64,000 bases of DNA from Falsigemmobacter faecalis (GCF_003863335.1 NZ_RRAZ01000008.1:1-64000), one strand, 5' to 3'; positions 33,503 through 42,743 are shown, counted from the first letter of the stretch. The notes: a model not told the origin generated them from the sequence alone. Made by a program: numbers and translations.

Positions 33503-35785
33503 TTATGCCGGGTTCAATGTGATAAGCTGGCGGGTGGCGGCGCGGATCTGATCGTCAGACCAGGGCGCCGGCACCAGAGTGCCGCGCGACCAGGGGGTGT
33601 TCTGATCGCTGTAATGCGCGTCGCCGGGAATCCCGGAGGCGCCGTGAAAGACCACCCAGGAGCAGTTGTCCCAGTCCGACAGATCCCAGATATATTTCGC
33701 AACTGGCCCATAGCTGGCCACCAGCCCGCCCGAGGGCAGTGCCCCGGTGGCCAGCACGCAGTCGCCATCGCCCGAGACCGGTGCCGAAGCCGGGGCAAAA
33801 CCGGCCGCCTCTTTGAACTGTGCGGTCAGCGGATGGGCAAAGACCGGGCGATGGGCCTCGCCCCAGGGGCGGGGCAGAAAGCCTTCCGCGCATTCAGAAA
33901 TCGCCTGGTCGATCACCTCATCCCAAGATGCTCCGCCCAAGAGCGAAGTGTCATCGCGGCGCAGCTGGTCGGGCAGGGCCCACCACAGATGCGTCAAAGG
34001 AGAGATGCCGGGCGGCAGTTTCGCGATCTCCTGCCCCGCCACCTGATCGAGGCCCGAGCGGCGGGCCAGGATCCGCGTCATCTGCTGCCGAAGGGTGTAA
34101 TAGACGGTGGGGGCAAGCTTTCCGGCCTCCATATCCCCCGCCCAGCCCTGCAGCGCCAGGACCATCTCTCTCCCCGGCCCCGCCTGGGGCAGACGGGCCA
34201 GAAAGCGGGCGGCAAATTCTTTAGCGACAGCCGAGGAATGATCATAAAGCAGATCGAGCATATCCGCGGGCGAGAATTTCGCCCCCGTGCTCAACAGGCT
34301 GCGGATGCGCTTTGCCCGCGTGCTCGGATGACAGTCGGTGCAGATATAATCCGGCCAGTCTTCCGGCACCGTGCGGTTATTGGCCGTCACAATGATGCCT
34401 GAGCCGGGGTTCTCCTCGCGCGGCATCCGCGCAAAGGGGATGATCCCGCGCCAGGCGAAAGCCGGATCCCAGCCCGGCACCGGCAGCCAGCCGTTTTTGC
34501 GGTCCCGTTCAGGGATGCGGGCGCGCACCTGAACGCCGATGGTATCCTGGCGATCCGCCGCCACCAGGTTGTGATCAATCAGCCCCCAGGGCTCCATCAG
34601 ATCATAAAAGGCGGCGACGGTCTTTTGCGACACCATGGGCCGCAGACAATCGAGCGAAGTGTCCCCGGCCTGCAGCTGCATGGATTTCAGCGCCAGCCCC
34701 GCACCCTCGCCAGGGCTGCCGAGGATCAGAGGGCCATTGGCGGTCTCCCAGATCTCAATCTCTTCCTCTGCACCGCCGCGAATGCCGATCACCTCTTTGC
34801 GCAGGCGCGCTTTGGCACTGCCGGTGGCGGTGCGGTAATGACCCGGCTCCTGGCCGCGGAAATCCTCGACGTAAAGATCGTGGATATCGGCAAAAGCATG
34901 GGTCACACACCAGGCCATATCCTCATTATGGCCAAAATGCGGAAAGAGCGGCACGCCCGGCATCGTCAGCCCCAGGGCCGCAAAGCTGTCGCAGCGCAGA
35001 TGGGCCTGGGTATACATCGCCGGGATTTCATAGGCGCGGTGGGGATCGCCCGCCACAATCGGCATCCCCGTCGTCGAATGGCGCGCATTGATCGCCCAGT
35101 TGTTCGACCCGCCCCCGGTGACATCCGTCGGGAAAAGCGCCTGCAGCCCCTCAATGGCCGGGGCCAGATCCTTCAGGGCCGCCGTCCAGCGCGGCTGCTG
35201 ACGATCCTGCGGGGTGACAAATTCTTCAATGCCGCCATCTTCATAGCGCAGCAGATGCAGGTTTTCCGGCCCCGCCACCGCATAGGCCGCCGCCCGCCAG
35301 AGCTTGAACCACACCGATCCCATCAACAGGCCGCGCTGGCGCATGACCACCACGCAGTGCCAGGGCTCCCAGGGCTCAGGGGTCTCGGCCAAAAGCGCAT
35401 ATTCCGGTGGCAGATCACCCGCCGCGATAAAGGCGTTCACGCCCGCGCTATAGGCCTCACACATCGCTTTTGTCTGCGCCGAAAGCGCCGCATAATCCGC
35501 CCGCGACACCGCCTCAATCCCGAGTTTGCGCATCAGGCGGTCCGAGGCGAGGCCCTCAGCGCCGACCCATTCCGCCCAGCGGCCAAGCGCCCGGCGGCGC
35601 GCCGCATCCATCTGCCACAGACGGTCGCGGGCATGGATCCAGCCGTTGGCGACAAAAAGGTCCCGCTCGGGGCCGGCGGTGACATGCGGCACCCCCCAGA
35701 TATCATAGCGGATCTCAACTGCCGCCGAGAGGCCAGGCAGTGTCAGCAGGGTCGCAGAGCGGGAGGCGGCAGCTTCAGTCGGCAT
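33503..35785 (-). CDS. Penicillin-acylase-family N-terminal-nucleophile amidohydrolase
   Basis: Member of the Ntn hydrolase family S45 that splits amide bonds of N-acyl compounds (penicillins, N-acyl-homoserine lactones, N-acyl amino acids). The 760-residue precursor shows the alpha-chain start YDIWGVPHVTAGPERDLFVANGWIHARDRLWQMD and the autocleavage site TGGG|SNNWAI, with Ser227 as the new N-terminal nucleophile of the beta chain. Other conserved parts are AGDPHRAYEIPAMYTQAHL and FGHNEDMAWCVTHAF. Unusually, no signal peptide is visible, so it seems to act in the cytoplasm, after import by the ABC system encoded behind it. It is the first gene of the long minus-strand operon. The acyl specificity is unknown. 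Confidence 0.9.
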   Translation of the reverse strand: MPTEAAASRSATLLTLPGLSAAVEIRYDIWGVPHVTAGPERDLFVANGWIHARDRLWQMDAARRRALGRWAEWVGAEGLASDRLMRKLGIEAVSRADYAALSAQTKAMCEAYSAGVNAFIAAGDLPPEYALLAETPEPWEPWHCVVVMRQRGLLMGSVWFKLWRAAAYAVAGPENLHLLRYEDGGIEEFVTPQDRQQPRWTAALKDLAPAIEGLQALFPTDVTGGGSNNWAINARHSTTGMPIVAGDPHRAYEIPAMYTQAHLRCDSFAALGLTMPGVPLFPHFGHNEDMAWCVTHAFADIHDLYVEDFRGQEPGHYRTATGSAKARLRKEVIGIRGGAEEEIEIWETANGPLILGSPGEGAGLALKSMQLQAGDTSLDCLRPMVSQKTVAAFYDLMEPWGLIDHNLVAADRQDTIGVQVRARIPERDRKNGWLPVPGWDPAFAWRGIIPFARMPREENPGSGIIVTANNRTVPEDWPDYICTDCHPSTRAKRIRSLLSTGAKFSPADMLDLLYDHSSAVAKEFAARFLARLPQAGPGREMVLALQGWAGDMEAGKLAPTVYYTLRQQMTRILARRSGLDQVAGQEIAKLPPGISPLTHLWWALPDQLRRDDTSLLGGASWDEVIDQAISECAEGFLPRPWGEAHRPVFAHPLTAQFKEAAGFAPASAPVSGDGDCVLATGALPSGGLVASYGPVAKYIWDLSDWDNCSWVVFHGASGIPGDAHYSDQNTPWSRGTLVPAPWSDDQIRAATRQLITLNPA

Positions 35786-35941
35786 GACTCTTACCTGATA
35801 TGTGCAGGATGCATCAGAGCGGATCCTGCCGCGGCGTCAAGAAAAATTCCGCTATTTCTTCGAATTATTAATGAGATTTCGGGGCGGGCTGGATTTCTCG
35901 TGAACCGGGCGTGATCCTGGATTTGACAGAGATTTTCCCGC

Positions 35942-35970
35942 TTATGTTATAGGTTTTAACTGTAACATAA
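35942..35970. promoter_or_regulatory. Palindromic operator candidate upstream of the acylase-transporter operon
   Basis: TTATGTTA (35942-35949) and TAACATAA (35963-35970) are perfect arms of a 29-bp imperfect palindrome (11 of 14 pairs match) in a very A/T-rich stretch, 157 bp ahead of the acylase gene. The operon encodes a GntR regulator (27326-28003), which is the obvious candidate binder. Confidence 0.45.
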
Positions 35971-36616
35971 TGATAATATATTGAATTTATATTCGGACTC
36001 TGGGGCGAATCTTATAGCCGACCTGTGTCGCTTGCCTCCCGGCAGGCCGATTTTAGATAGCAACTACGCCAGTTTCCAAAACTTTTTCGGTAAATTATTT
36101 CAGTAATGAAACTCTGCAGACCAGCTTGCTGCAGCTGTCTCCCGCCCGATAAGGCCATCCTCTGTGTGTGCTGAGACTGGCTTCACCGGCGGTCACCGCC
36201 CCGGTGAAGCCGCAGATCGGGGGCTCGGCTCTGTGCTCAGGCGTGTCCGGGGGCTGGCACGTTGATCGGGCTGGTGTTGTCGGGAGTATCCGGGGATCGG
36301 CGCGGCCGCGGACGGGCCGGCGCGCAGACAGGCGCTGCAGGGGCGGAACCCGTTTCCTTTCCTGTCTCCGATCGGCCGCGCCAGGATAGCTGCGCCTGAC
36401 GCAGAGGTGCATCCAGGATTCGGGCGTTCACTTTGCATCTGCGTCTCTGCCGGTCAGTTTGAGGCGCAGACCCCGACACGGCGTCAACTGACCGTAGCCC
36501 TGGCTTTGCAGGCGTCTCCACGGGATCCACACCGCCGGGAATAAGCGTTCCTTTAACCGCTGCTGCCGTTTCCCTGGGGGAAGCACAGTAATAAGTATGT
36601 TTATCTATTCATCTCG
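35971..36616. other. Intergenic region without recognised gene
   Basis: About 650 bp between the acylase operon promoter and the histidine-kinase gene, A/T-rich at both ends and GC-rich in the middle. Short open frames here (for example 36095-36412 on the minus strand) are Arg/Pro/Ser-rich, lack ribosome sites and look like frame noise. Nothing else was recognised in it. Confidence 0.5.
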
Positions 36617-36630
36617 ATACCATAGTATGT
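36617..36630. promoter_or_regulatory. ATAC-N4-GTAT palindrome upstream of the hybrid kinase gene
   Basis: ATAC (36617-36620), CATA, GTAT (36625-36628) followed by GT. A second GTATGT is 30 bp upstream (36595-36600). The same ATAC-N4-GTAT-GT arrangement occurs upstream of the repeat-protein gene (48948-48961). It may be a site for the LuxR-type response regulator encoded at 38905-39540; TAC-N4-GTA symmetry is common for that class. Confidence 0.4.
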
Positions 36631-36765
36631 GATGATATCTCAGACGCGCAGGTCCGGACTTCTTCAACGGACGGCACGCCCCAGGGGCCTCAGATCCCGC
36701 TTGTCCGGTTCGGGCGGGCAGATCACAATAGCCCGGCTGGCGTTGCGACAGCGCCGGAACCGCCG

Positions 36766-38760
36766 ATGACCGCCCGATGCTCAGGAGATCTGCCCTTGCC
36801 ATCCACGCTCCCAGAGGTCCCCGCCGCCCGCGACCGTCAGCGTCAGGCAGAGGCCGCCCGTCCCATTCTTCAGGCACTGGCCCGCGTGATGGTGACCGAC
36901 CGCCGCGCGGTCACGCTGGCGAGTGCGCGGGGCGAAATCCTTCTGGCCAATCTCTCGTCGCAGCGCCTTGGAATCGACCGCGACGGCCTTTTGCAGCACC
37001 TCGACTGGGAGGCGCTTTGCACCATGGCGCGCCGCTCGGGCAGTGCGGCGGCGCGCTGGCAGCAGGAGGCGCATTGCTTTGAGGGCGAGGTGGTTCATGT
37101 GCCGCTGGGCTCCGCCGAAGGCTTTCTGCTGCGCCTGGCGGAAAGCGATCAGGAATCGACCTGGCTGCGCAACCGGGCACGGGCGGCAACGCTGATGCGG
37201 GTGGCCCATGACCTGCGCACGCCGATTCAATCCCTGCTCGCCTCCGCCGGGGCGCTGACCCGCAGCGACGGGCCGGGCCTCACGGAAGAAACGGCGCAGC
37301 GCATGCGCCGGGCGGCGGGACTGGCGCTCGATCAGGTCTCAAACGTGCTCTCGGTGATCCGCGGTGAGCAGAGCCTGCGCGGCGGGCAGCCTGACGAGGA
37401 CTTCCGCCTTGTTGAGGAGGTCTCGGCCCTCGTCTCCCTGGTCGAGCCGATTGCCGCAGCCCGGGCGACAGAGGTGGTGCTGACCCTCGACACCCCCGCC
37501 GATCTGACGCTGCACGGGCCGCTGCGCTTTGTGCGCGCGCTGTGCCAAAATCTGATCGACAATTCCGTCAACCACGGTGGCGGGCGGGTTGAGCTGCGGC
37601 TGAGTGCGGCCGCGCTCAGCGCCGCTCTGCCGCTGACGGATGGCGGGGGCGATTTGTGGCGCGTGCGGATGGAACTCTCTGACGAGGGCGGCGGACTGCC
37701 GCCTGAGCACCGCGCTCGGCTGGCCGAGGCTCTGTCGCGCCAGGCGGATGCGGAGGGGCGCGACATCTCGGGCAGTGATCAGCGCCCCTCGGCGGGGCTG
37801 AGTGTGCTTGCTCATGCGCTGCGTCAGCTGGGCGGTGAAATGACGGTCGCGGACCGCGGTGCCGATGGGGCCGCCCTGCCGCCCCAAAGCGAAGAGCGGG
37901 TGATCGGCACGGTGTTCACCGCCACCTTTACCCTGCCACGCGCCCCCGCCCTGCCGCAGTCCGCAGCGCAGGGCGCGGGGGGCCGCCCGCTGCCGCTCTC
38001 AGCCCGACAGATTCTGCTGGTCGAAGACAGCCCGTCGAGCCGCGACTGGATCAGCCATATGCTGCGGCACTCGGGGGCTGAGGTGACCGCCGTCGGCTCA
38101 GGCCCGGAGGCGCTCGCGCTGCTGGCGCGGGTGGAATATGCCACCCGGATCGACCTGGTGCTGACGGATGTGACCCTGCCGCGGATGACGGGGATCGAGC
38201 TTGCAGCCCGGCTGAGCCACGGCGATGCCGCCGCCGCCCTGGTCTGGCGCGGTCCGGTTGTGGGGCTGACGGCCCATGCCGATGACCGCATTCGGGCGGC
38301 CTGCCTGCGCGCGGGCATGGCGACGGTGCTGGAAAAGCCGATCCAGGCGGATGATCTGGCGGCGGGGCTGACGGCCGTGCTGAACGGTGCCGCTCCGGCG
38401 GCCCCGCGCGCCGCCGCTGCCGGCCCTGCCGGGGACCGCCCGCTCGATGGGGAGGTCACGCAAAGCCTGATCGCGCAGATCGGGGTGGAGCCGGCACGTG
38501 GCTTTATGCTCCGCGCGCTGCGCGAGGCGCGCCAGGTGCTGCCGGAGCTGCGCCGCGATGGCCCGGGCCCCGATACCGGTCGCCGCCTTCATGCCGCGAC
38601 TGGAGCCTGTGGGCTGACGGGCCTGCGCGCGGTTGAGCGGGTGCTGCGGCAGGCGGAAGCAGAGGTCGCCGTCACGAATCCCCGACTTGAGCCGCTGTGC
38701 CGTCTGCTGGTTGATGCACTCAACCGGACGGAACAGGCGATCGGAGAGCTTCCATCATGA
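36766..38760 (+). CDS. Soluble hybrid histidine kinase (PAS-like, HisKA, HATPase, REC, HPt)
   Basis: Phosphorelay sensor of 664 residues with no membrane helix, so it should sense something inside the cell. An N-terminal PAS-like part (RAVTLASARGEILLANLSSQRLGI) is followed by the phosphorylation box RVAHDLRTPIQ (His148), the ATPase N-box LCQNLIDNSVNHGGG and a G-box SDEGGGLP. A receiver domain begins at RQILLVEDSPSSRDW with phospho-acceptor Asp468 (VLTDVTLPRMTG) and Lys in LEKPI. The C-terminus has an HPt-like motif RLHAATGACGLTGL (His609). All four phosphorelay sites are thus on one chain. A GGAA ribosome site lies 6 nt before the ATG. The probable partner is the response regulator 145 bp downstream. 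Confidence 0.87.
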   Translation: MTARCSGDLPLPSTLPEVPAARDRQRQAEAARPILQALARVMVTDRRAVTLASARGEILLANLSSQRLGIDRDGLLQHLDWEALCTMARRSGSAAARWQQEAHCFEGEVVHVPLGSAEGFLLRLAESDQESTWLRNRARAATLMRVAHDLRTPIQSLLASAGALTRSDGPGLTEETAQRMRRAAGLALDQVSNVLSVIRGEQSLRGGQPDEDFRLVEEVSALVSLVEPIAAARATEVVLTLDTPADLTLHGPLRFVRALCQNLIDNSVNHGGGRVELRLSAAALSAALPLTDGGGDLWRVRMELSDEGGGLPPEHRARLAEALSRQADAEGRDISGSDQRPSAGLSVLAHALRQLGGEMTVADRGADGAALPPQSEERVIGTVFTATFTLPRAPALPQSAAQGAGGRPLPLSARQILLVEDSPSSRDWISHMLRHSGAEVTAVGSGPEALALLARVEYATRIDLVLTDVTLPRMTGIELAARLSHGDAAAALVWRGPVVGLTAHADDRIRAACLRAGMATVLEKPIQADDLAAGLTAVLNGAAPAAPRAAAAGPAGDRPLDGEVTQSLIAQIGVEPARGFMLRALREARQVLPELRRDGPGPDTGRRLHAATGACGLTGLRAVERVLRQAEAEVAVTNPRLEPLCRLLVDALNRTEQAIGELPS

Positions 38761-38904
38761 CGAAACCATCTGTCGCGCCTCTGCGGAATGCTGTATCCCG
38801 AACTCCGCTCTGCCCTGTCACAGAGGTAAGGCTTTTCAAGGCTTTGCCCGGACATGGCCGCGCGCTCAGAATGACTGCCAACGGATGTGCCAGAGGTCAC
38901 AAGA

Positions 38905-39540
38905 ATGAATGAGAACCAGACCGCTGTGATCCGCCTGCTGATCGCCGATGACCATGCCATGATCCTTGAGATGCTGGCGATGTATCTTAATGGCGTCGCC
39001 GATATTGAGGTCAGCACGGTCCCGGATTTGCCGCGCGCCCTTGAAGCCATGGAGGCGCAGGGGCCTTTCGATCTGGCTCTGGTCGATTTCGATATGCCCG
39101 GAATGGACGGTCTGAACGGTCTGGCAAAAGCGATTGAGAAGAACGCCGGCCGCCCCGTCGGCATTCTGACCAGCAGCCCGAGCGCGCGCGTCGTCGAGGA
39201 GGCCATGGCCATGGGCGGCGCGGGGATCGTGTTGAAAACCGCCTCGCTGAAGAACCTGCCCAATGAGATCCGCTTCATGGCGGGGGGCGGGCGCTATCTG
39301 CCGATAGAGCTGATCGGAATGCGCGCAGCCGTCCCCGAGGAGCCCTCGTCCCCCCTGTCGAAGCGCGAATTCAGCGTGCTGAAACTGCTGGCCGAAGGCA
39401 TGCCCAACCGGGAAATCGGCGCGGCTTTGTCGCTCGCAGAGCCGACGGTGAAGATGCATGTGCAGTCGGTCTGCCGTAAGCTGGGCGTCAGCAACCGCAC
39501 CCAGGCCGTGATCGCCGCGCGGGATCGCAAGCTGATCTGA
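38905..39540 (+). CDS. LuxR/NarL-type response regulator
   Basis: Two-domain regulator, 211 residues. The receiver domain (1-120) has the acidic pocket IADDHAM, phospho-acceptor Asp61 in ALVDFDMPGMDG, GILTSSPSAR and the conserved Lys in GIVLKTAS. The C-terminal LuxR-type helix-turn-helix reads LSKREFSVLKLLAEGMPNREIGAALSLAEPTVKMHVQSVCRKLGV. The ATG at 38905 is used; a GTG at 38887 in frame is an alternative. It lies downstream of the hybrid kinase on the same strand and just before the convergent secretion operon, so it may regulate that operon. Confidence 0.9.
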   Translation: MNENQTAVIRLLIADDHAMILEMLAMYLNGVADIEVSTVPDLPRALEAMEAQGPFDLALVDFDMPGMDGLNGLAKAIEKNAGRPVGILTSSPSARVVEEAMAMGGAGIVLKTASLKNLPNEIRFMAGGGRYLPIELIGMRAAVPEEPSSPLSKREFSVLKLLAEGMPNREIGAALSLAEPTVKMHVQSVCRKLGVSNRTQAVIAARDRKLI

Positions 39541-40241
39541 CACTGGAGGTTTGCCTGTCGGGGGCAGGGGCGCTCATCTGTTTGCGCGTGCCCGCGGGTG
39601 ATAAAAACCGAAGGCTCCCGTGCCTTGAGGCGGTCAGGGATTGAAGGCCCGCCGGTCCCGTGCACCGCGCGGGCTCGGAAGCCGCCTGTTTTGAACAGAC
39701 CCCCCGTTTTATGCGCATCAGCCCTCTGATCTGCAGACCCAAAGCCGAAGGGCCCTGCCTTCTCAAGTGTATCCCCTGGCTTCATGCTGCATCAAAGCGC
39801 CATGACCACCCAGGCCATGCGAACTGAGGGCTTGCCCGCCATCGGCTCAACCGCAGGCCCGAAGGATCTCGCAGGTCGAAGGCCCGTCCGCCATCTGTCC
39901 TGAGCCCGCGGGCCAATTTCCCTGTAAGCGGATCGGGCCTGCGGCGTTGCGGCCCCGCGAACCGGGGGTCGATCGTATCAAACGCACATAGGTCCCGATG
40001 GGGGTGTGCGACGGAAAGATGTGACGGGGCATCTTCCGAAGCGTCATTTGGCGGAGGGCAGTCAAAAGCCCCAGGGCCGATCACCGTTTGCCCCGCCGTC
40101 GCTCGCTGCGATGGAGGATGGGCCACATCGGTCAATCGGCAATGAAAATTGACCGCGCAGGTGGGGCATGCCTCAGTGACACTCTGCAATCAGGGCCGGG
40201 AAGGTCGGGGCAGGTCTGCGCCACACCCGGCGGGCCCCCGG
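39541..40241. other. Intergenic region with degenerate mobile-element-like sequence
   Basis: About 700 bp between two convergent genes without a convincing coding frame. It contains a strip (39870-39892, tcgcaggtcgaag followed by cc-g-ccgccatc) that resembles one in the decayed IS481 copy at 49238-49265. A second strip around 40207-40250 (tcggggcaggtctgcg, then ggcgggccccc) resembles 50265-50325 beyond that same IS. This suggests shared debris from older insertions. No intact transposase frame remains. Confidence 0.4.
40130..40154. repeat. Inverted repeat GGTCAAT-N11-ATTGACC
   Basis: Perfect 7-bp arms (40130-40136 and 40148-40154) followed by gtggggcatgcctcagtgacactctgca. Tandem and inverted ggtcaa/ttgacc boxes of this kind are familiar at the ends of IS21-type elements, so this may be an element terminus left behind; the assignment is from memory of such ends and is weak. 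Confidence 0.3.
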
Positions 40242-41549
40242 TCAGAAACGTGCGGCAGCGGAGAGGCCGAAGACCTGTCTGCGGTCGCCGGTGACCCTTT
40301 TCAGCGGGGTTGCGATATAAAGCGAGACCGGGACATTGCTCACATCAAAGCTCAGCGACAGGCCCAGACTGGTGCGCAGCCGCGCTGTGTCGTCGATCAC
40401 GCCCCCGAGGCTGTCTGACAGACGCCAGGCCGTGCCGGCATCAAGAAACACCCCCGCCGTCAGACCCTTGGCCAGATCCACCGGCAGGCGGCGTTGCATC
40501 TCAAGGGTCGCGCTCAGCCAGCGCTCGCCGCCAAGGCGGCTGCCCTGGTGGATGGGGCCGAGGCCGCGGGGCGCGAAGCCGCGCAGGGTCTCGCCACCGG
40601 CAAAGCCGCGGTCCTGGGCGTTGGGCAGCGCCCCGCCGAGGCCGCGCACCAGCCCGCCGCGCAGAGCGGCCGTGACGCGGTAATCGGAGCCGAGCGGCTG
40701 CAGGTAGGCGGTCTCGATGCGCAGCTCGCTCAGCCTGCGGCCGGTGCCGAGGTTCCACAGATAGCTCTCGACCCGCAGGCTTGCGCGGGGGCGGCGGGCG
40801 CCTTCCTCCGCGCCCTCAGGGGCGGCGGGGGTCGCATAGTCGAAGGCAAACCGCAGGAAAGGCGCTTTGACCGCCCCCGCCTCCTGGCGCAAAAGCGGGC
40901 TGGCGCCGGGCTGAACGTCGTAGAGACGCTGATCCCGATATCCGATGCCGCCCTCAAAGCTCAGCGCGGGATCTGCTTCCCAGAGCGCCCAGAGCTCTGC
41001 GATATCGCTGCGGGCAGAGAAATCCAGATCGCCATAGCGCTCGCGGGTGCCGCCGATATCGAGGGCGAATTTCAACCCGGCCAGGCTGGGTTTTTGCGCA
41101 TAAAGGCTGAACTGATAGGCTTTATAATCCTCGCTCCAGGTGTTGCGGACCGCAAGCCAGGTGCCGGGGATCAGATTGAGCTGCTCATAATTCAGCGTGC
41201 CGCTGAGGCCGTAGTCATTGCTCCAGGCCAGACCCGCATCGATCCGGCCGGGGCGCAGCGGAACTTCACGGACTTCGACCAGCAGAACATCGCCCTGGGG
41301 GGTCAGGGTGACCTCTTCAAAGACGCCGGTGTACATCAGGCAGTCTTCAATCGCCGCCAGATCCACCGCATCAAGGGCCACCCCCTCCAGCTCGCCGCAG
41401 GTCTGCCGGATATCGGCTTCGGGGATAAACTCAGCGCCGCGGATCTCGGCCGTCGCGTAGCTGCGAAAGCCGCTCTCCTGCGCGAGGGCCGGGGCAACAG
41501 GGGTGAGGGCCGCGAGCAGCGCGGCAGCGACGGGGGCAGATCTCAGCAT
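40242..41549 (-). CDS. Single-POTRA Omp85-type outer-membrane protein
   Basis: Outer-membrane protein of the BamA/TamA/FhaC superfamily. From the ATG at 41549 (a TTG at 41564 with GGAG ahead is also possible) it has a signal peptide ending near APALA-QE. Next comes one POTRA-like domain (EIRGAEFIPEADIRQTCGEL...CLMYTGVFEEVTLTPQGDVLLVEVREV), then about 330 residues of alternating beta strands. The superfamily motif in loop 6 is present as ETLRGFAPRGLGP, and the chain ends on Phe (SAAARF), as outer-membrane barrels do. BamA has five POTRA domains and FhaC/TamA two to three, so one is minimal. It is the last gene of the type I secretion operon, 12 bp after the HlyD-type gene, an unusual partner. 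Confidence 0.8.
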   Translation of the reverse strand: MLRSAPVAAALLAALTPVAPALAQESGFRSYATAEIRGAEFIPEADIRQTCGELEGVALDAVDLAAIEDCLMYTGVFEEVTLTPQGDVLLVEVREVPLRPGRIDAGLAWSNDYGLSGTLNYEQLNLIPGTWLAVRNTWSEDYKAYQFSLYAQKPSLAGLKFALDIGGTRERYGDLDFSARSDIAELWALWEADPALSFEGGIGYRDQRLYDVQPGASPLLRQEAGAVKAPFLRFAFDYATPAAPEGAEEGARRPRASLRVESYLWNLGTGRRLSELRIETAYLQPLGSDYRVTAALRGGLVRGLGGALPNAQDRGFAGGETLRGFAPRGLGPIHQGSRLGGERWLSATLEMQRRLPVDLAKGLTAGVFLDAGTAWRLSDSLGGVIDDTARLRTSLGLSLSFDVSNVPVSLYIATPLKRVTGDRRQVFGLSAAARF

Positions 41550-41576
41550 CAGATATTCCGGCAAAACTTCCGCTCC

Positions 41577-42743
41577 TCAGCGCAACCGGGCGCGCAGCAG
41601 CGGGCGGGTGAGATAACTCAGGATCGTCTGGGTGCCGCTTTCAATATCGACCTGGGCGACCATGCCGGGACGGATCGGAAACTCTTCGCCAAAGCGCTCA
41701 AGATAGCTGCGCTCGGTCTGCACCATCACGCGGTAGAAGTTCTGTTTGCCCGAAGGGGTGTCTTCTTCCACGGTATCCTCTGAGATCTGGGTGACCACGC
41801 CGCGCAGATCGCCATAGACCGCGAAATCATAGGCGGTGATCTTCACGCTGGCGGGCATCTCGGGCGCGATGAAGGCGACATCGCGGGGCAGGACTTTCGT
41901 CTCAATCAGCAGTTGATCGTCCAACGGGGTGATCTCCATAAAGGCCTCACCGGGCTGCACAACGCCGCCGATGGTGGTGATCTGGATATTGTTGATCCGC
42001 CCCTCAACCGGGCTTTTCACCACAGTGCGCGACAGCTCATCTTCCTTGCGCACCACCTCTTCCTGCAGGGTCGCCAGACGCGCGCGGCGGGCGGCGAGAT
42101 CGCGGTAACTGTCCTGGACATAGCCGTTGCGGGCTTCATTGATGCGCCCGTCAATCTCGGCCAGCTTCTGGCGCAGCTGAAGCGTTTCCATCCGGCTGAC
42201 GGCGCCGCGCTCTGCCAGAGGGCTGGTGATGTCGAACTGCTCCTGCAGGGCCTGGCGTTCATCTTTCAGCGCCGCAAGCGAGGCCAGAAGCCGGGTGCGC
42301 CGCGCCGAAAAGAGCCGCAGCTCGGTCTGCTCGGCCAGGGTGGGCTCGGGGCCGAAATCGAGGGTTTCGGCCTCCATGACTTCGGCCTCAAGCCGCGTCA
42401 CCTCTGCCTGAAGGGAGTCGATCTCGCTGCGTGCGGCCAGAAAAGCCGCGCGGGAGCGGGTCGGGTCGAGCGTGGCAATGGTCTGACCCTCGCGCACGAT
42501 ATCGCCTTCGCGCACGAGAATTTCGCGCAGGATGCCGCCCTCAAGGCTCTGGATCGTCTGCATGCGGCGCATCGGCACCACGCGGCCGTCCCCCCGGGTG
42601 ATTTGATTGATCTGCGCCAGCGCCGCCCAGGCAATCGCGATCACCACGGAAAGAAACACCAGCCGGATGGTCCATTTCGCCCGCCGCATGGCCGCGCGGC
42701 GATAGCTGCCGTCGATATGGCTGCTGCTGATGCTGTCGCTCAT
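41577..42743 (-). CDS. HlyD-family type I secretion periplasmic adaptor
   Basis: Membrane-fusion protein linking the inner-membrane ABC exporter to the TolC-type channel. The 388-residue chain has one N-terminal helix (IRLVFLSVVIAIAWAALAQI), the lipoyl-like half RMQTIQSLEGGILREILVREGDIVREGQTIATLDPTRSR, a long coiled-coil hairpin (about 90-250, rich in Leu/Glu/Arg) and the second lipoyl half VVKSPVEGRINNIQ. It ends with the beta-barrel motif FPIRPGMVAQVDIESG typical of HlyD/LapC. Its ATG overlaps the ABC exporter stop by 4 bp (ATGA). Confidence 0.92.
   Translation of the reverse strand: MSDSISSSHIDGSYRRAAMRRAKWTIRLVFLSVVIAIAWAALAQINQITRGDGRVVPMRRMQTIQSLEGGILREILVREGDIVREGQTIATLDPTRSRAAFLAARSEIDSLQAEVTRLEAEVMEAETLDFGPEPTLAEQTELRLFSARRTRLLASLAALKDERQALQEQFDITSPLAERGAVSRMETLQLRQKLAEIDGRINEARNGYVQDSYRDLAARRARLATLQEEVVRKEDELSRTVVKSPVEGRINNIQITTIGGVVQPGEAFMEITPLDDQLLIETKVLPRDVAFIAPEMPASVKITAYDFAVYGDLRGVVTQISEDTVEEDTPSGKQNFYRVMVQTERSYLERFGEEFPIRPGMVAQVDIESGTQTILSYLTRPLLRARLR

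Noticed and set aside
39782-40189. 135-residue minus-strand frame between the regulator and Omp85 genes
   Set aside because: It contains the GGTCAAT inverted repeat and has random-looking composition; kept only as possible element debris.
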